The notes beneath the pieces are model-generated. The model saw nothing but the letters and a program-made list of their open reading frames with translations. It made no database searches and was not told where the DNA came from. The position numbers and the translations under genes were made by a program. From Arthrobacter sp. Soil736 (GTDB lineage Bacteria > Actinomycetota > Actinomycetes > Actinomycetales > Micrococcaceae), in contig NZ_LMSB01000034.1 of assembly GCF_001428005.1 (NCBI RefSeq), positions 522,388 to 586,387 of the forward strand: a stretch of DNA of 64,000 bases. The letters run 5' to 3'. Position 1 is the first letter of the stretch, and each line of letters starts with the position of its first letter. Shown one piece after another: positions 33,979 through 42,838 of this stretch.

Positions 33979-34458
33979 TCAGAGTCCCTTGCCTCCGGTG
34001 ACGGGAACCACTGCCCCGGACATATACGAACCTGCGTCGGATGCCAGCAGGACGTAGGCGGGGGCCAGCTCGGCGGGCTGGCCTGCCCGCTGCACGGGCG
34101 TGTCCCGGCCAAACGTGGGTAGCTTGTCCGGCCATTCGGTGGCCGGAATGAGCGGAGTCCAGATGGGGCCGGGCGCCACGGCGTTGACCCGGATTCCCTT
34201 CGGCCCCAGCTCCTGGGCGAGGGCCTTAGTGAAGGCAACCTGGGCCGCCTTGGTCATGGCGTAGTCAATGACCCCCGGGGAGGGGTTGAAGGTCTGGATG
34301 GACGCGGTGGTGATGATGGACGCGCCGGCTTTGAGGTGCTGGGGATCCATCGGGCCGGTCAGACCCGGCTGTTTCTGCTCTGCTTCGGAAAAGGCCCGGC
34401 ATGGTACGTCCCCCCGGGGACCGGCGGGCTCGCCAGGCTGCTTCGCTGAATCACTCAT
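33979..34458 (-). pseudogene. YghA-like short-chain dehydrogenase with large internal deletion
   Basis: The product is 159 residues, about half the length of E. coli YghA (294). The N-terminus has the usual leader QKQPGLTGPMDP and then jumps directly to QHLKAGASIITTASIQTF, losing about 135 residues: the whole NAD(P)-binding half with the GxxxGxG loop and NNA motif. The C-terminal half is intact, with YxxxK in DYAMTKAAQVAF, APGPIWTPLIPATEWPDKLP, QRAGQPAELAPAYVLLASD and GAVVPVTGGKGL. The frame is preserved across the junction. It cannot bind cofactor in the normal way, so I call it a deletion remnant. Confidence 0.85.
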
Positions 34459-34737
34459 AGTCCACCTACTCACAGTGTCGGGCTACTAACAGTGCATCGT
34501 TCAGGGCCGGCACTTCGGGGCGGCAGGTAGAAGATCCGCCCAACGTCCGCCCCCGCTCCGGTCCGGCCGGACGGTCAGGCCGGTCGGTCCGGCCTTTCGA
34601 ACCTAACGCAGGTTTGAGGACCAAGTCCATCACCTGGCCGAAAATAGACAGCAAACTGAGCAGTTGTTGAATTTCGGCTAGGGTTGAGCCTAGGTTTGGA
34701 GCAAAGTGCCAGCCGTGACGCCGAGGGAGGAGGAGGC

Positions 34738-35226
34738 ATGACCGATCCTGACACCCCGGCTCGCAGCGGCAGGAATGAGACGCGGGAGGAGCAGCTCGAC
34801 CGGAACTGGATGGAACTGCTCCAGGAGTTGCGGGTGCTGCAGACGGGGGTGCAGATCCTTGCCGGCTTCCTGCTGACGCTGCCCTTCCAGCAGCGGTTCC
34901 AAACGCTGGACGACTTTCAGACCAACCTTTACCTCGTCAATGTGGCGCTTGCCGCACTGACCACCGCCTTCATCCTGCTGCCGGTCAGCGTGCACCGGCG
35001 GCTCTTCCGGCAACGGCTCAAGGAAACCCTCGTGACCAGCGCGGACAACATCACCAAGATCGCCTTGGGCGGCGTGGCGGCCCTCAGTGTAGGGACCGCC
35101 GCGCTTGTTTTCGACGTCACGGCCGGCCGCAGCGTCGGCCTCATTGCGGGCGCGGTGCTCCTTGCGGTGCTCGCCATCCTCTTGGTCTATGTCCCCCTGC
35201 ATCTGCAACGGCAGGCACGGAAATAG
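34738..35226 (+). CDS. DUF6328 family membrane protein
   Basis: A 162-residue membrane protein with a hydrophilic head and four hydrophobic segments (GVQILAGFLLTLPFQQRF, LYLVNVALAALTTAFILLPV, IALGGVAALSVGTAALVFDV and LIAGAVLLAVLAILLVYVPL). The region DRNWMELLQELRVLQTGVQI is typical of the family. Its function is unknown. ATG 34738 has GGAGGAGGAGG upstream, which decides against the earlier ATG 34684. It lies with other small membrane or stress-type genes. Confidence 0.8.
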   Translation: MTDPDTPARSGRNETREEQLDRNWMELLQELRVLQTGVQILAGFLLTLPFQQRFQTLDDFQTNLYLVNVALAALTTAFILLPVSVHRRLFRQRLKETLVTSADNITKIALGGVAALSVGTAALVFDVTAGRSVGLIAGAVLLAVLAILLVYVPLHLQRQARK

Positions 35227-35317
35227 GTTGCCAGGGCTGAAACATCCAGGACTGAAACATTCAGGCGGGGACATCCGATCAGGCGGCGGCTTCCATTCAA
35301 CTGAACACGGAGGATTA

Positions 35318-35980
35318 ATGAGCAAGTGGGTCAAAGAGCACGGTCTGCTATTGGCAAACGTGGCGCTGTTCCTGATCTTTTTCGGCGGCATGATCCTCAG
35401 CGGCGCCAGCAGCTACAGCGAAGACCAACTGGCCCACGGCGAGCCCGCCGTCACCGTCGCGCAGTATCTGGGAACCGGCGCTTTTGTGGAAGCCACGTTT
35501 GAAAACTGGGAATCCGAGTTCCTGCAGATGGGCATGTACGTCGTCCTCACCGTCTTCCTCTTCCAGAAGGGATCCTCGGAATCCAAGCCCATGGGCAAGG
35601 ACGCACCGCAGGACCAGGACCCGCGCGACGCCACCATCAAGCCGTCAACGCCCTGGCCCGTCAAACGCGGCGGCGTGGTGCTCAAGCTCTATGAACACTC
35701 TCTCTCGATCATGTTCCTGCTGCTGTTCCTCGCCTCGTTTGCACTGCACGCGATTGGCGGCAGCGAGGAATACAACAGCGAACAGGAGAGTCACGGCCAA
35801 CCGACAGTGAGCATCCTGGGCTACCTCGCCACGAGCCGCTTCTGGTTCGAGTCCTTCCAGAACTGGCAAAGCGAGTTCCTCGCCGTGGCGGTGCTGGTGG
35901 GCACGTCCGTCTATCTGCGCGAGAAGGGCTCTCCCGAGTCAAAACCGGTGGCCGAGCCGCACTACGAGACCGGAGCCTGA
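35318..35980 (+). CDS. DUF6766 membrane protein with internal duplication
   Basis: A 220-residue protein with hydrophobic segments (LLLANVALFLIFFGGMILSG, MGMYVVLTVFLFQ, LSIMFLLLFLASFALHAIGG and AVAVLVGTSVYLRE). The two halves are alike: YSEDQLAHGEPAVTVAQYL in the first matches YNSEQESHGQPTVSILGYL in the second, ENWESEF matches QNWQSEF, and KGSSESKPM matches KGSPESKPV. It therefore arose by duplication of a roughly 100-residue unit. No function is known. ATG 35318 has GGAGGATTA upstream, and the gene follows the DUF6328 gene by 91 bp. Confidence 0.8.
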   Translation: MSKWVKEHGLLLANVALFLIFFGGMILSGASSYSEDQLAHGEPAVTVAQYLGTGAFVEATFENWESEFLQMGMYVVLTVFLFQKGSSESKPMGKDAPQDQDPRDATIKPSTPWPVKRGGVVLKLYEHSLSIMFLLLFLASFALHAIGGSEEYNSEQESHGQPTVSILGYLATSRFWFESFQNWQSEFLAVAVLVGTSVYLREKGSPESKPVAEPHYETGA

Positions 35981-36012
35981 GCCGGCACCTCAGAGCGACG
36001 GACGGTCAGCCG

Positions 36013-37137
36013 TCATGCTCCTTCGAGCACCTGCCGCGTGGCCCAGGCGAGGTATTTGCCGGCATTGGCGACGGCGTCCTCCGGGCTGTCGGCCACGTCC
36101 AGCAGCTGCGCCGCGGCAACCACACCGTGTTCGGCCAGCTCCTCCGGAGTGACCAGAATCCGGCCGGCCACAACAATCACCGGGATCCCGCGGTCCCGGG
36201 CGGCGTCGGCGAGGGCGATGGGCGCCTTGCCGGTCAGGGACTGCGAATCCATGGAGCCCTCCCCGGTGATCACGAGGTCGGCGTCCTTGAGCTGTTCGGC
36301 GAGCCCCGTCAGCCCGGCCACGAGCGCGAAGCCGCCTTCCAGCGTGGCTCGCGTGAACGCAAGGAACGACGCCGGGAAGCCGCCTGCCGCTCCCGCTCCC
36401 GGAACGTTGACGTCCCGGCCAGTGGCCTCCCGGAGGAGGGACGCCCAGTTTCGCAGGCCGTCGTCGAGGTTTTCCATGGCGGCGTCGTCGGCGCCCTTCT
36501 GCGGGCCGAAGACATACGCGGCGCCGGTGCGGCCATACAGCGGGTTCTGGACATCGACGGCGATCCTGAAGGTCACGGCGGACAGGCGCGGGTCCAGCCC
36601 CGAGACATCGAGCGACACCACATCGGCCAGGGATCCGCCGCCCAGCGGCACCACGTTTCCTAGGACGTCGAGCGGCTTGAGGCCCAGGGCGCGCAGGGCG
36701 CCGCTGCCGGCGTCGCTCATGGCCGAACCGCCGACGCCCAGCACGATCTCGGTGGCGCCGGCATCCAGCGCGGCCGCGATCAGCTGGCCGCAGCCGTAGC
36801 TGTGCGCCCGGAGGGAGTTCTCCGGCGTCGGCTCCATGTGGGCGAGGCCCGAAGCCTGCGCCGTCTCGATCACTGCAGTGCCTCCGCCGGCGCCGTCTTT
36901 CCGCAGCGCCCACGCCGCGCCGACCGGTGCCAGGATGGGGCCCACCACCGCGTTGATCCGCTCTTCGTAGCCGGCAGCGACCGCTGCCTCGAGGGTGCCT
37001 TCGCCGCCGTCGGCCACCGGGAACTGGGTGGCTACGGCGTCGGGATACACGCGGAGGGCACCTTCGGCGATGGCGGCGGCGGCTTCGACGGCGGTGAGGG
37101 ACCCCTTGAACTTGTCCGGGGCAATGAGGATACGCAT
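36013..37137 (-). CDS. Glycerate kinase
   Basis: A 374-residue type I glycerate 2-kinase (GarK/GlxK family), phosphorylating D-glycerate with ATP. Family features are APDKFKGSLTAVEAAAAIAE at the N-terminus, PVADGGEGTLEAAVAAG, TAVIETAQASGLA, the GVGGSAMSDAGSGALRALG loop, AAGGFPASFLAF and the VITGEGSMDSQSLTGKAP motif. It serves glyoxylate or sugar-acid catabolism, so it could feed the catabolic island to its right, but 2 kb of unrelated genes intervene. ATG 37137 is used. Confidence 0.95.
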   Translation of the reverse strand: MRILIAPDKFKGSLTAVEAAAAIAEGALRVYPDAVATQFPVADGGEGTLEAAVAAGYEERINAVVGPILAPVGAAWALRKDGAGGGTAVIETAQASGLAHMEPTPENSLRAHSYGCGQLIAAALDAGATEIVLGVGGSAMSDAGSGALRALGLKPLDVLGNVVPLGGGSLADVVSLDVSGLDPRLSAVTFRIAVDVQNPLYGRTGAAYVFGPQKGADDAAMENLDDGLRNWASLLREATGRDVNVPGAGAAGGFPASFLAFTRATLEGGFALVAGLTGLAEQLKDADLVITGEGSMDSQSLTGKAPIALADAARDRGIPVIVVAGRILVTPEELAEHGVVAAAQLLDVADSPEDAVANAGKYLAWATRQVLEGA

Positions 37138-37269
37138 GGCACCATCCTGCCAGCAATCTAGGGGAAGACGCTTGCCGTTTCCGTCATTCGGGCAGCGTGG
37201 GCCGTCTGGCAGCCAGCGCCGGTGCGCGGCGCGGGCTACTCCTCGTGCCCATGGTCCCCGCTCATCAGG

Positions 37270-38124
37270 TCAGGGCCACTCGCCGCGGCTCTGCAGCATG
37301 TCCTTGAGCAGGTCGGCGCGGTCCGTGACGATGCCGTCAACGCCGAGGTCCAGGAGCCGGCGCATCTCCGCCGGTTCGTTGACGGTCCACACGTGCACGT
37401 AGAGGCCGAGCTCGTGCGCACGGCGGACATATCCCGGCGTCACCACGGGAATGGACTTGTAGCTGACCGGCACTTGCAGGGCATCGACGCCGCGCAGCGC
37501 CCGGCCCAGCGCGGCCCGCGCCAACGAACCCGGGCCCGGAACGGCCAGCAGGGGGCCCAGCAGCACAACAAGGGCGTTGGTTACGATCCCTGCCGAGGAC
37601 GCCGTGCGGCGGCTGAGCAGCTTCAGCACCGCCCGCCGCCGGCGGTCCGAGAAGCTGGCGATCAGCACCCGGTCATGGACGCCGTGGCGTTCGATCGCGG
37701 CGGCGAGGCTGCGCACGGAGTGCCAGTCCTTGACGTCGAGGTTGAACCGCGTGTCCGGGAATGCCGCCACGAGTTCATCGAAGCTCGGCACCGGCTCCGC
37801 CCCCCGGATCCGCGCCCGTGAAACATCTTCCGCGCTGAGGCCGGAGATCCGCCCGACGCCGTCCGTGAGCGCGTCCAGCGAGGAGTCGTGGAAGAGGAGC
37901 AGCACGCCGTCGGACGTGGTGTGGACGTCCGTTTCGACGTATCGGCAGCCGAGTTCGACGGCGGCGCGGAACGCGGCCATCGAGTTCTCCAGGCCTTCGC
38001 GGGAAAATCCGCGGTGTGCCAGGGCGACGGGCTTGCCTGCACCGGGAACTGCCCTGGCCTTAGCCCCGGCATCAGGACCTGCACCAGTGCCGGCGGCGGA
38101 GAAGAAAGGCAGCGGTTCGGTCAC
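37270..38124 (-). CDS. Glycerophosphodiester phosphodiesterase
   Basis: A 284-residue GDPD-family enzyme that hydrolyses glycerophosphodiesters to glycerol-3-phosphate and an alcohol. The catalytic motif is ALAHRGFSREGLENSMAAF, with the His of HRG and the NT-type NS. Metal-binding residues appear in VETDVHTTSDGVLLLFHD, a lysine strand in FNLDVKDWHS, and the end VWTVNEPAEMRRLLDLGVDG. It has no signal peptide, so it is probably cytoplasmic. The start GTG 38124 has no good ribosome site. Confidence 0.92.
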   Translation of the reverse strand: MTEPLPFFSAAGTGAGPDAGAKARAVPGAGKPVALAHRGFSREGLENSMAAFRAAVELGCRYVETDVHTTSDGVLLLFHDSSLDALTDGVGRISGLSAEDVSRARIRGAEPVPSFDELVAAFPDTRFNLDVKDWHSVRSLAAAIERHGVHDRVLIASFSDRRRRAVLKLLSRRTASSAGIVTNALVVLLGPLLAVPGPGSLARAALGRALRGVDALQVPVSYKSIPVVTPGYVRRAHELGLYVHVWTVNEPAEMRRLLDLGVDGIVTDRADLLKDMLQSRGEWP

Positions 38125-38157
38125 CTTCGAAGCGTAGCGGAGGCGCCGGGCTCCCGG

Positions 38158-38400
38158 TCAGTCCGGAAGGATCTCCACGCCGTCGCCGCAGTGCAGCAGC
38201 GTGCGGCCGCGGCCGCCGTCGAGGTCCACCCAGACCACCGTGTGATCCGGCGTGACCGCAGAAATCATCCCGCCCGTTTCGAAGCCCGGCGAGAGCCGTA
38301 CGGTGACGCGGTCTCCCGCGCGCAGGGCGGACCAGTGCGCATCCGGCTCCGCGCGGCGCAGCGGAGTATCGGCCGAGCTTGTTGTCTTGTTCCTGGCCAC
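38158..38400 (-). CDS. Small conserved hypothetical protein
   Basis: An 80-residue protein starting at GTG 38400 with AGGGGAC upstream. Residues about 25-80 read as a compact beta-rich fold (ALRAGDRVTVRLSPGFETGG, then HTVVWVDLDGGRGRTLLHC), similar in feel to small SH3-like or KOW-type domains. I do not recognise the family. It lies 33 bases upstream of the GDPD gene on the same strand. Confidence 0.6.
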   Translation of the reverse strand: MARNKTTSSADTPLRRAEPDAHWSALRAGDRVTVRLSPGFETGGMISAVTPDHTVVWVDLDGGRGRTLLHCGDGVEILPD

Positions 38401-38517
38401 GACGTCCCCTATCGGTCACACTCTTGCATCATCAGACGCGCCCCACTCTAGGGTTCGAACGTGAACGTGAGTTGACCGCCAGCTGGGAGAACGGTGGCAG
38501 GCCGGCGACGGCAGTGT

Positions 38518-39336
38518 TTACGGCAGCCGGACGCCGAGCGCGGCGAGCTTTTCCTCGAGAATCTGGGCCACGCCGTCGTCGTCGAAATGCGGCGCCTGCT
38601 GCCCGGCGGCACGGATCGCTTCCGGGTGGCCGCTGGCCATGGCGTAACCGTGGCCGGCCCAGCGGAGCATCTCGATGTCATTGGGCATGTCGCCGAACGC
38701 CACGACGTCGGCGGCTTCGATCCCCAGCGACGCGGCATACTCCGCCAGCGTGACAGCCTTGTTGACGCCGGGGACGGACAGCTCCAGCATGGCGATGGTG
38801 GGCGCCGAATGCGTGACGGCGGCGAGGTCCCCGACGGCGGGTGTCACCTCGGCAAGGAAGTCGTCGGCGGTGCCTTCGCGGACGATCGCCAGGAATTTGA
38901 CGACGGCGTCCTCCGCCGTGAGCGTCTCGGCCAGCGGCGCCGGGGTGAACTCGGAAAGCAGCTCGCTGGAACCGTTTTCGATGAAGCCGGGCTCGAGGTG
39001 GAAGCCCGTGAGGGTTTCCGCGGCGAAGAGGGCCGTGGGGCGCAGGCTCTTGATGATCCGGCGGACCTCGAAGACGTCGTTCAATGCCATGGTCCGGGCG
39101 GAGATCATCTTGTCCGCCTCGAGGTCCCACACCACGGCTCCGTTGGAACAGATCACCGTGCCGGTGTGGCCAAGCTGCTCTTCGAGCGGGTGCAGCCAGC
39201 GCGGCGGGCGTCCGGTGACGAAGACGAGTTCGACGCCGGCCCCCCGGCAGGCGTGGAAGGCGCGGATGGTGCGGTCACTGATTTTTCCATCGTGCCCAAG
39301 GATCGTTCCGTCTATGTCACTTGCTACCAACCGCAT
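38518..39336 (-). CDS. HAD-superfamily Cof-type phosphatase
   Basis: A 272-residue HAD IIB phosphatase. Motif I is ASDIDGTILGHDGK, motif II VFVTGRPPRW, a lysine in GVNKAVTLAEYAASLG is motif III and motif IV is AFGDMPNDIEMLRWAGHGYA. The C2-type cap lies between. Such enzymes act on sugar phosphates or flavin precursors and have broad specificity. It is the second Cof-type enzyme in the window (see 17335) but is only distantly similar. ATG 39336 is the start. It precedes the LacI cluster on the same strand. Confidence 0.9.
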   Translation of the reverse strand: MRLVASDIDGTILGHDGKISDRTIRAFHACRGAGVELVFVTGRPPRWLHPLEEQLGHTGTVICSNGAVVWDLEADKMISARTMALNDVFEVRRIIKSLRPTALFAAETLTGFHLEPGFIENGSSELLSEFTPAPLAETLTAEDAVVKFLAIVREGTADDFLAEVTPAVGDLAAVTHSAPTIAMLELSVPGVNKAVTLAEYAASLGIEAADVVAFGDMPNDIEMLRWAGHGYAMASGHPEAIRAAGQQAPHFDDDGVAQILEEKLAALGVRLP

Positions 39337-39398
39337 GCTGCCAGTCTACGTGGGCACGGAGGGCCGGTCGGCCGCCGTCTTCCGGGCGTCCTCCCGGA

Positions 39399-40433
39399 TC
39401 AAGGGGCAGAAGGCGGGTGGCTGGTGGATCCCCGTACCTGCAGCTCACTGGATACCAGATGAAGGCGGCGCGGCACATCAGGACTTCCGATGCGTTCGAG
39501 AATGAACTTGCCCGCCTGGACTCCGACGGCCAGGTTGCCGTTGTCCACCGAGGTCAGGGAGATGTGGCGGATCCGCGCGAGGTACGTGTTGTCATAGCCC
39601 ACCAGCGAGACGTCCCCCGGCACGGCAAGGCCGTGGTCGGCGGCAGCGGAAAGGGCACCGATGCAGGCGACGTCGTTGAAGGCGAAGATTGCCGTTGGCC
39701 GGTCGGGGCCGGCCAGAAGGCGGTTGGCGGCAGCAAAACCGCTTTCCTCGCTCATGCCTCCCGACACCACCCGGGGTTCGAGTCCGGCAGCCTTCATCGC
39801 ATGTTCGTAGCCCGCCCTCCGGCGCCTTCCGACCTCATCGGGACCCTGCAGATGGGCGATGCGCGTGTGGCCGAGGGCCAGCAGGTGCTCGGTCGCCTTG
39901 CGCGCGCCCGCTTCGTCGTCGTTGACCACGATGTCCACTCCCGGCAGGGCAGGGTCAAGTGTCCCTGCCAGGACGACGGGCACAGCCGCGGCGGCGGCTT
40001 CGATGGCGGATGACTCCGTGGTGGTTCCCACCACCACCAGCCCGTCGATGCGCTGTTCGAGCAGGGCTTCCACGGAACGCCGGCCCACCCTGCGGTCCGT
40101 GTAGGAGTCCGCGAGGATGGGTGAAACTCCGGCCGCGTGCAGTGAGGCGGTGAGCCCCTCCAGGAGTTCGACGAACCAGGGGTTCCGGAGGTCGTTCAGC
40201 AGGACCCCGACGGTGCCGGTGCGCGGCATGGAGAGCCCGCGGGCCAGCTTGTTGGGGCGGTATCCCAGTTCCTCCATCGCCTCCAGCACCGCCCGGCGTC
40301 GGCTTTCACTGACATTTCCGGAACCCTGCAGGACCAGGGAGACCAGCGACTTCGAAACCCCGGCGCGGGTGGCGACATCGCGGATGGTGGGCCTGCCGGC
40401 GGGCGTCCCGCTCGCGGCGGACGGGTGGGTCAC
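39399..40433 (-). CDS. LacI-family transcriptional regulator (cluster part A)
   Basis: A 344-residue repressor. The N-terminal DNA-binding domain reads TIRDVATRAGVSKSLVSLVL (HTH) with a hinge helix in RPNKLARGLSMPRTGTVGVL, followed by a periplasmic-binding-like sugar domain containing FAFNDVACIGALSAAADHGL and DVSLVGYDNTYLARIRHISL. GTG 40433 is chosen because GAGAGGAG lies directly upstream; ATG 40454 lacks one. It diverges from two Gfo/Idh/MocA dehydrogenase genes, and the palindrome TGGACCGGTCCA at their promoter is its probable operator. The effector is unknown. Confidence 0.92.
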   Translation of the reverse strand: MTHPSAASGTPAGRPTIRDVATRAGVSKSLVSLVLQGSGNVSESRRRAVLEAMEELGYRPNKLARGLSMPRTGTVGVLLNDLRNPWFVELLEGLTASLHAAGVSPILADSYTDRRVGRRSVEALLEQRIDGLVVVGTTTESSAIEAAAAAVPVVLAGTLDPALPGVDIVVNDDEAGARKATEHLLALGHTRIAHLQGPDEVGRRRRAGYEHAMKAAGLEPRVVSGGMSEESGFAAANRLLAGPDRPTAIFAFNDVACIGALSAAADHGLAVPGDVSLVGYDNTYLARIRHISLTSVDNGNLAVGVQAGKFILERIGSPDVPRRLHLVSSELQVRGSTSHPPSAP

Positions 40434-40468
40434 GGTTTCTCCTCTCGGTGCCATCTCAGCCTAAGGGG

Positions 40469-40498
40469 TTGACGGTGATGTCCGGCTTCATCCATTAT
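40469..40498 (+). promoter_or_regulatory. Promoter of the part A dehydrogenase operon
   Basis: TTGACG at 40469-40474 and CATTAT at 40493-40498 are 18 bp apart, a good sigma-70 type promoter about 40 bases before the start codon at 40538. Confidence 0.6.
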
Positions 40499-40509
40499 GG
40501 ACCGGTCCA
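40498..40509. promoter_or_regulatory. Probable LacI operator TGGACCGGTCCA
   Basis: A perfect 12-bp palindrome with the central CG pair typical of LacI-family sites begins on the last base of the -10 box, so a bound repressor would block initiation. The divergent LacI gene at 40433 is the obvious candidate regulator. Confidence 0.6.
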
Positions 40510-40537
40510 AGGAAATTCCAAAGAGGGAAGAATCTTC

Positions 40538-41722
40538 ATGAGCGCACCGCACACACGACAGTTGCTCGCCGGCATGGTGGGAGGCGGGTCCGGAGCGGAC
40601 ATCGGCAAGACCCACCGCCATGCCATGCGGCTGGACGGCCAGTTCGACCTGCGGGCCGGCGTGTTCGGCCGCGATCCTCGCGAGTCCGCGGTGCTGGCCG
40701 GCCAGCTGGGCGTGCCGGAAGACCGCACCTACCGGGACTACCGGCACATGGCCGAAGCGGAAGCAGACCGCGAGGACGCCGTGGATGTGGTGGTTGTCGC
40801 CACGCCTAATGACAGCCATTTCGAGATCGCCCGGACATTTCTCGAGGCGGGCATCTCGGTGGTGTGCGAGAAGCCGCTGACGCGCGATTCGGCCACCGCC
40901 GCGGAGCTGGTCCAGGTGGCTGCCGCCAACGGCGTGGTGCTGGCGGTTCCGCACTGCTATTCCGCCTACGCCATGGTGCGCCAGGCGGCCCGGATGGTCC
41001 GCGACGGCCGGTTGGGCAACATCACGTTCGTGGACGTGGAACACGCTTCGGGCTGGGCCGCCTCCCCGCTGGAGCATCTCGGGCACAAGCAGGCCGCCTG
41101 GCGCACCGATCCGGACATCGCCGGGTTCCCCAGCGTGGTCGGAGACCTGGGCACGCATGCCTTCCACCTTCTGCGCTACATCACCGGGCTTGAGGCCGAG
41201 CGGCTGTCCGGGCGGCTGCACACGCTGGTGCCCGGCAGGCGCGTGTTCGACCACGCCACGGTTGAGCTGCAGCTGACCGGCGAGGTGCCCGCCCGGATCT
41301 GGGCCAGCATGGCCGCGACCGGCCACAACCACGGCCTGCGCATCCGCGTCTTCGGCGACCAGGGCAGCTTGGAGTGGGAACACGAGGACCCGCACCACCT
41401 CAGGGTCCAGGACCTCGACGGGACCACGACCATCCTCACGGAGGGTCTCCGCACACTGTCCGAGGACGCATCGCGCCTTACCCGGGTCGGACTGGGCCAT
41501 CCCGAAGGGTTCCTGGAGGCCTTCGCCAACTTCTACCGCGATCTGGCAGAGGAGTTGCGCGCCCGGCGGGACGGCACGCTGCCCGCCACCCGCGAGCTGA
41601 GCTTCCCCACCGGCGAGGACGGCCTCGCCGGCGTCAGGTTCGTCGAAGCCGTCGCGGCCTCCCACCACAACGATGCCGCCTGGGCCGTCCCGGCGGGCGC
41701 CACAGAGAAAGCACGGGTCTAG
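40538..41722 (+). CDS. Gfo/Idh/MocA-family oxidoreductase
   Basis: A 394-residue NAD(P)-dependent dehydrogenase or isomerase acting on sugars, sugar acids or cyclitols. The N-terminal Rossmann region is GMVGGGSGADIGKTHRHAM (about residues 10-28), the family motif EKP is in VVCEKPLTRDSATAAELVQV, and the catalytic region near DLGTHAFHLLRYITGLE includes a conserved His. ATG 40538 is preceded by GAGGGAAGAA. The next gene, a second member of the family, starts two bases after it, so these are one operon under the LacI regulator. Confidence 0.9.
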   Translation: MSAPHTRQLLAGMVGGGSGADIGKTHRHAMRLDGQFDLRAGVFGRDPRESAVLAGQLGVPEDRTYRDYRHMAEAEADREDAVDVVVVATPNDSHFEIARTFLEAGISVVCEKPLTRDSATAAELVQVAAANGVVLAVPHCYSAYAMVRQAARMVRDGRLGNITFVDVEHASGWAASPLEHLGHKQAAWRTDPDIAGFPSVVGDLGTHAFHLLRYITGLEAERLSGRLHTLVPGRRVFDHATVELQLTGEVPARIWASMAATGHNHGLRIRVFGDQGSLEWEHEDPHHLRVQDLDGTTTILTEGLRTLSEDASRLTRVGLGHPEGFLEAFANFYRDLAEELRARRDGTLPATRELSFPTGEDGLAGVRFVEAVAASHHNDAAWAVPAGATEKARV

Positions 41723-41724
41723 CC

Positions 41725-42786
41725 ATGCAGCGCTTCGCACTCATCGGGGCAGGATTCATCGGCTCCGTCCACGCCGCCAACCTTGCGGCCAACCCTGGCG
41801 TCGACTTCCGCCTCGTGTACGACGTCGATCAAGGCCGGGCGCAAACCCTGGCCGCAGCCCACGGCGCGCGCGCAGCCGCCTCCCTGGACGAGGTGTTTGA
41901 CAGCTCGGCCATCGACGCCGTCTTCATTGCATCCTCCACCGATACGCATGCGCAGCACCTGCGCCGGGCGGCCGACGCAGGCCTGGCGGTGCTTTGCGAG
42001 AAACCGATCGATCTGGACCTGCAGCAGGCCCGGGAGACCGCAGCGTATGCCTCCGAGCATGCGATTCCGGTGATGGTGGATTTCAACCGCCGGTTCGACC
42101 GCGATTACGCCGAGCTCAGACGGATTGTTGACGCCGGTGAGATCGGCAAGGTTGAACTCATTCAGCTGTCCAGCCGCGGCCCCGCGATGCCGCCGCTGTC
42201 CTACATCGCCACGTCCGGCGGCCAGATGCGCGATCAGGCCGTTCACTTCTTCGACCTGGCCCGCTGGCTCACCGGCCTCGACCCGGTCGAGGTCTTTGCC
42301 ACCGGATCCGCCCTGGCCGAACCCAGGCTGCAGGAGTACGGCGACGTCGACACCTCCGCGGTGACACTCCGGCTCCCCGGCGGCGCCCTGGTACAGATCG
42401 ACTGCGCGCGCCGCACCGGCTACGGCTACGACGAACGCATCGAGATCATGGGGTCCACAGGCATGGCCGAGGCGCGCCGACACCGGACGGGCGCCGTCTC
42501 CCGCTACCAGGCCGGACGAGTCACAGACGACGGCCTGCACCCGGGCTGGTTCGAAAGGGTCCAGCCCACCTACGCGGCCGCGCTCGCCCACTTCGTCGCT
42601 GCCCTGGACGACGGCTTGGACGGCGGCGCGCTGGGCGAGGGCGCACTGATCACCCCGTCGCTCGAGGACGGGCTGAAGGCCCAGGCCATCGCGGAGGCGG
42701 CCACGGCTTCCCTCCGCAGCGGACGAACCGAAACGATCCACTACGAAACCGTCTTGGTCCCTTCAGCGCTCCATGGATCGGACTGA
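41725..42786 (+). CDS. Gfo/Idh/MocA oxidoreductase, inositol 2-dehydrogenase-like
   Basis: A 353-residue dehydrogenase close in pattern to myo-inositol 2-dehydrogenase (IolG). The nucleotide loop is ALIGAGFIGSVHAANL at residues 5-20; further motifs are VLCEKPIDLDLQQAR with the catalytic-region lysine, VMVDFNRRFDRDYAEL, and GGQMRDQAVHFFDLARWLTG with the conserved Asp and His. The substrate may be an inositol or another polyol. It starts two bases after the previous gene, without room for an independent ribosome site, and converges on the HAD gene at 42839. Confidence 0.9.
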   Translation: MQRFALIGAGFIGSVHAANLAANPGVDFRLVYDVDQGRAQTLAAAHGARAAASLDEVFDSSAIDAVFIASSTDTHAQHLRRAADAGLAVLCEKPIDLDLQQARETAAYASEHAIPVMVDFNRRFDRDYAELRRIVDAGEIGKVELIQLSSRGPAMPPLSYIATSGGQMRDQAVHFFDLARWLTGLDPVEVFATGSALAEPRLQEYGDVDTSAVTLRLPGGALVQIDCARRTGYGYDERIEIMGSTGMAEARRHRTGAVSRYQAGRVTDDGLHPGWFERVQPTYAAALAHFVAALDDGLDGGALGEGALITPSLEDGLKAQAIAEAATASLRSGRTETIHYETVLVPSALHGSD

Positions 42787-42838
42787 TCACCGGCGCGTTT
42801 TGTTCCGGCCCTCAGATCGTGGCGGGTCGCGTGGCGCA

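Noticed and set aside
42787..42838. Terminator between the convergent IolG-like and HAD genes
   Set aside because: No stem with a T-run is visible in the 52-bp gap.
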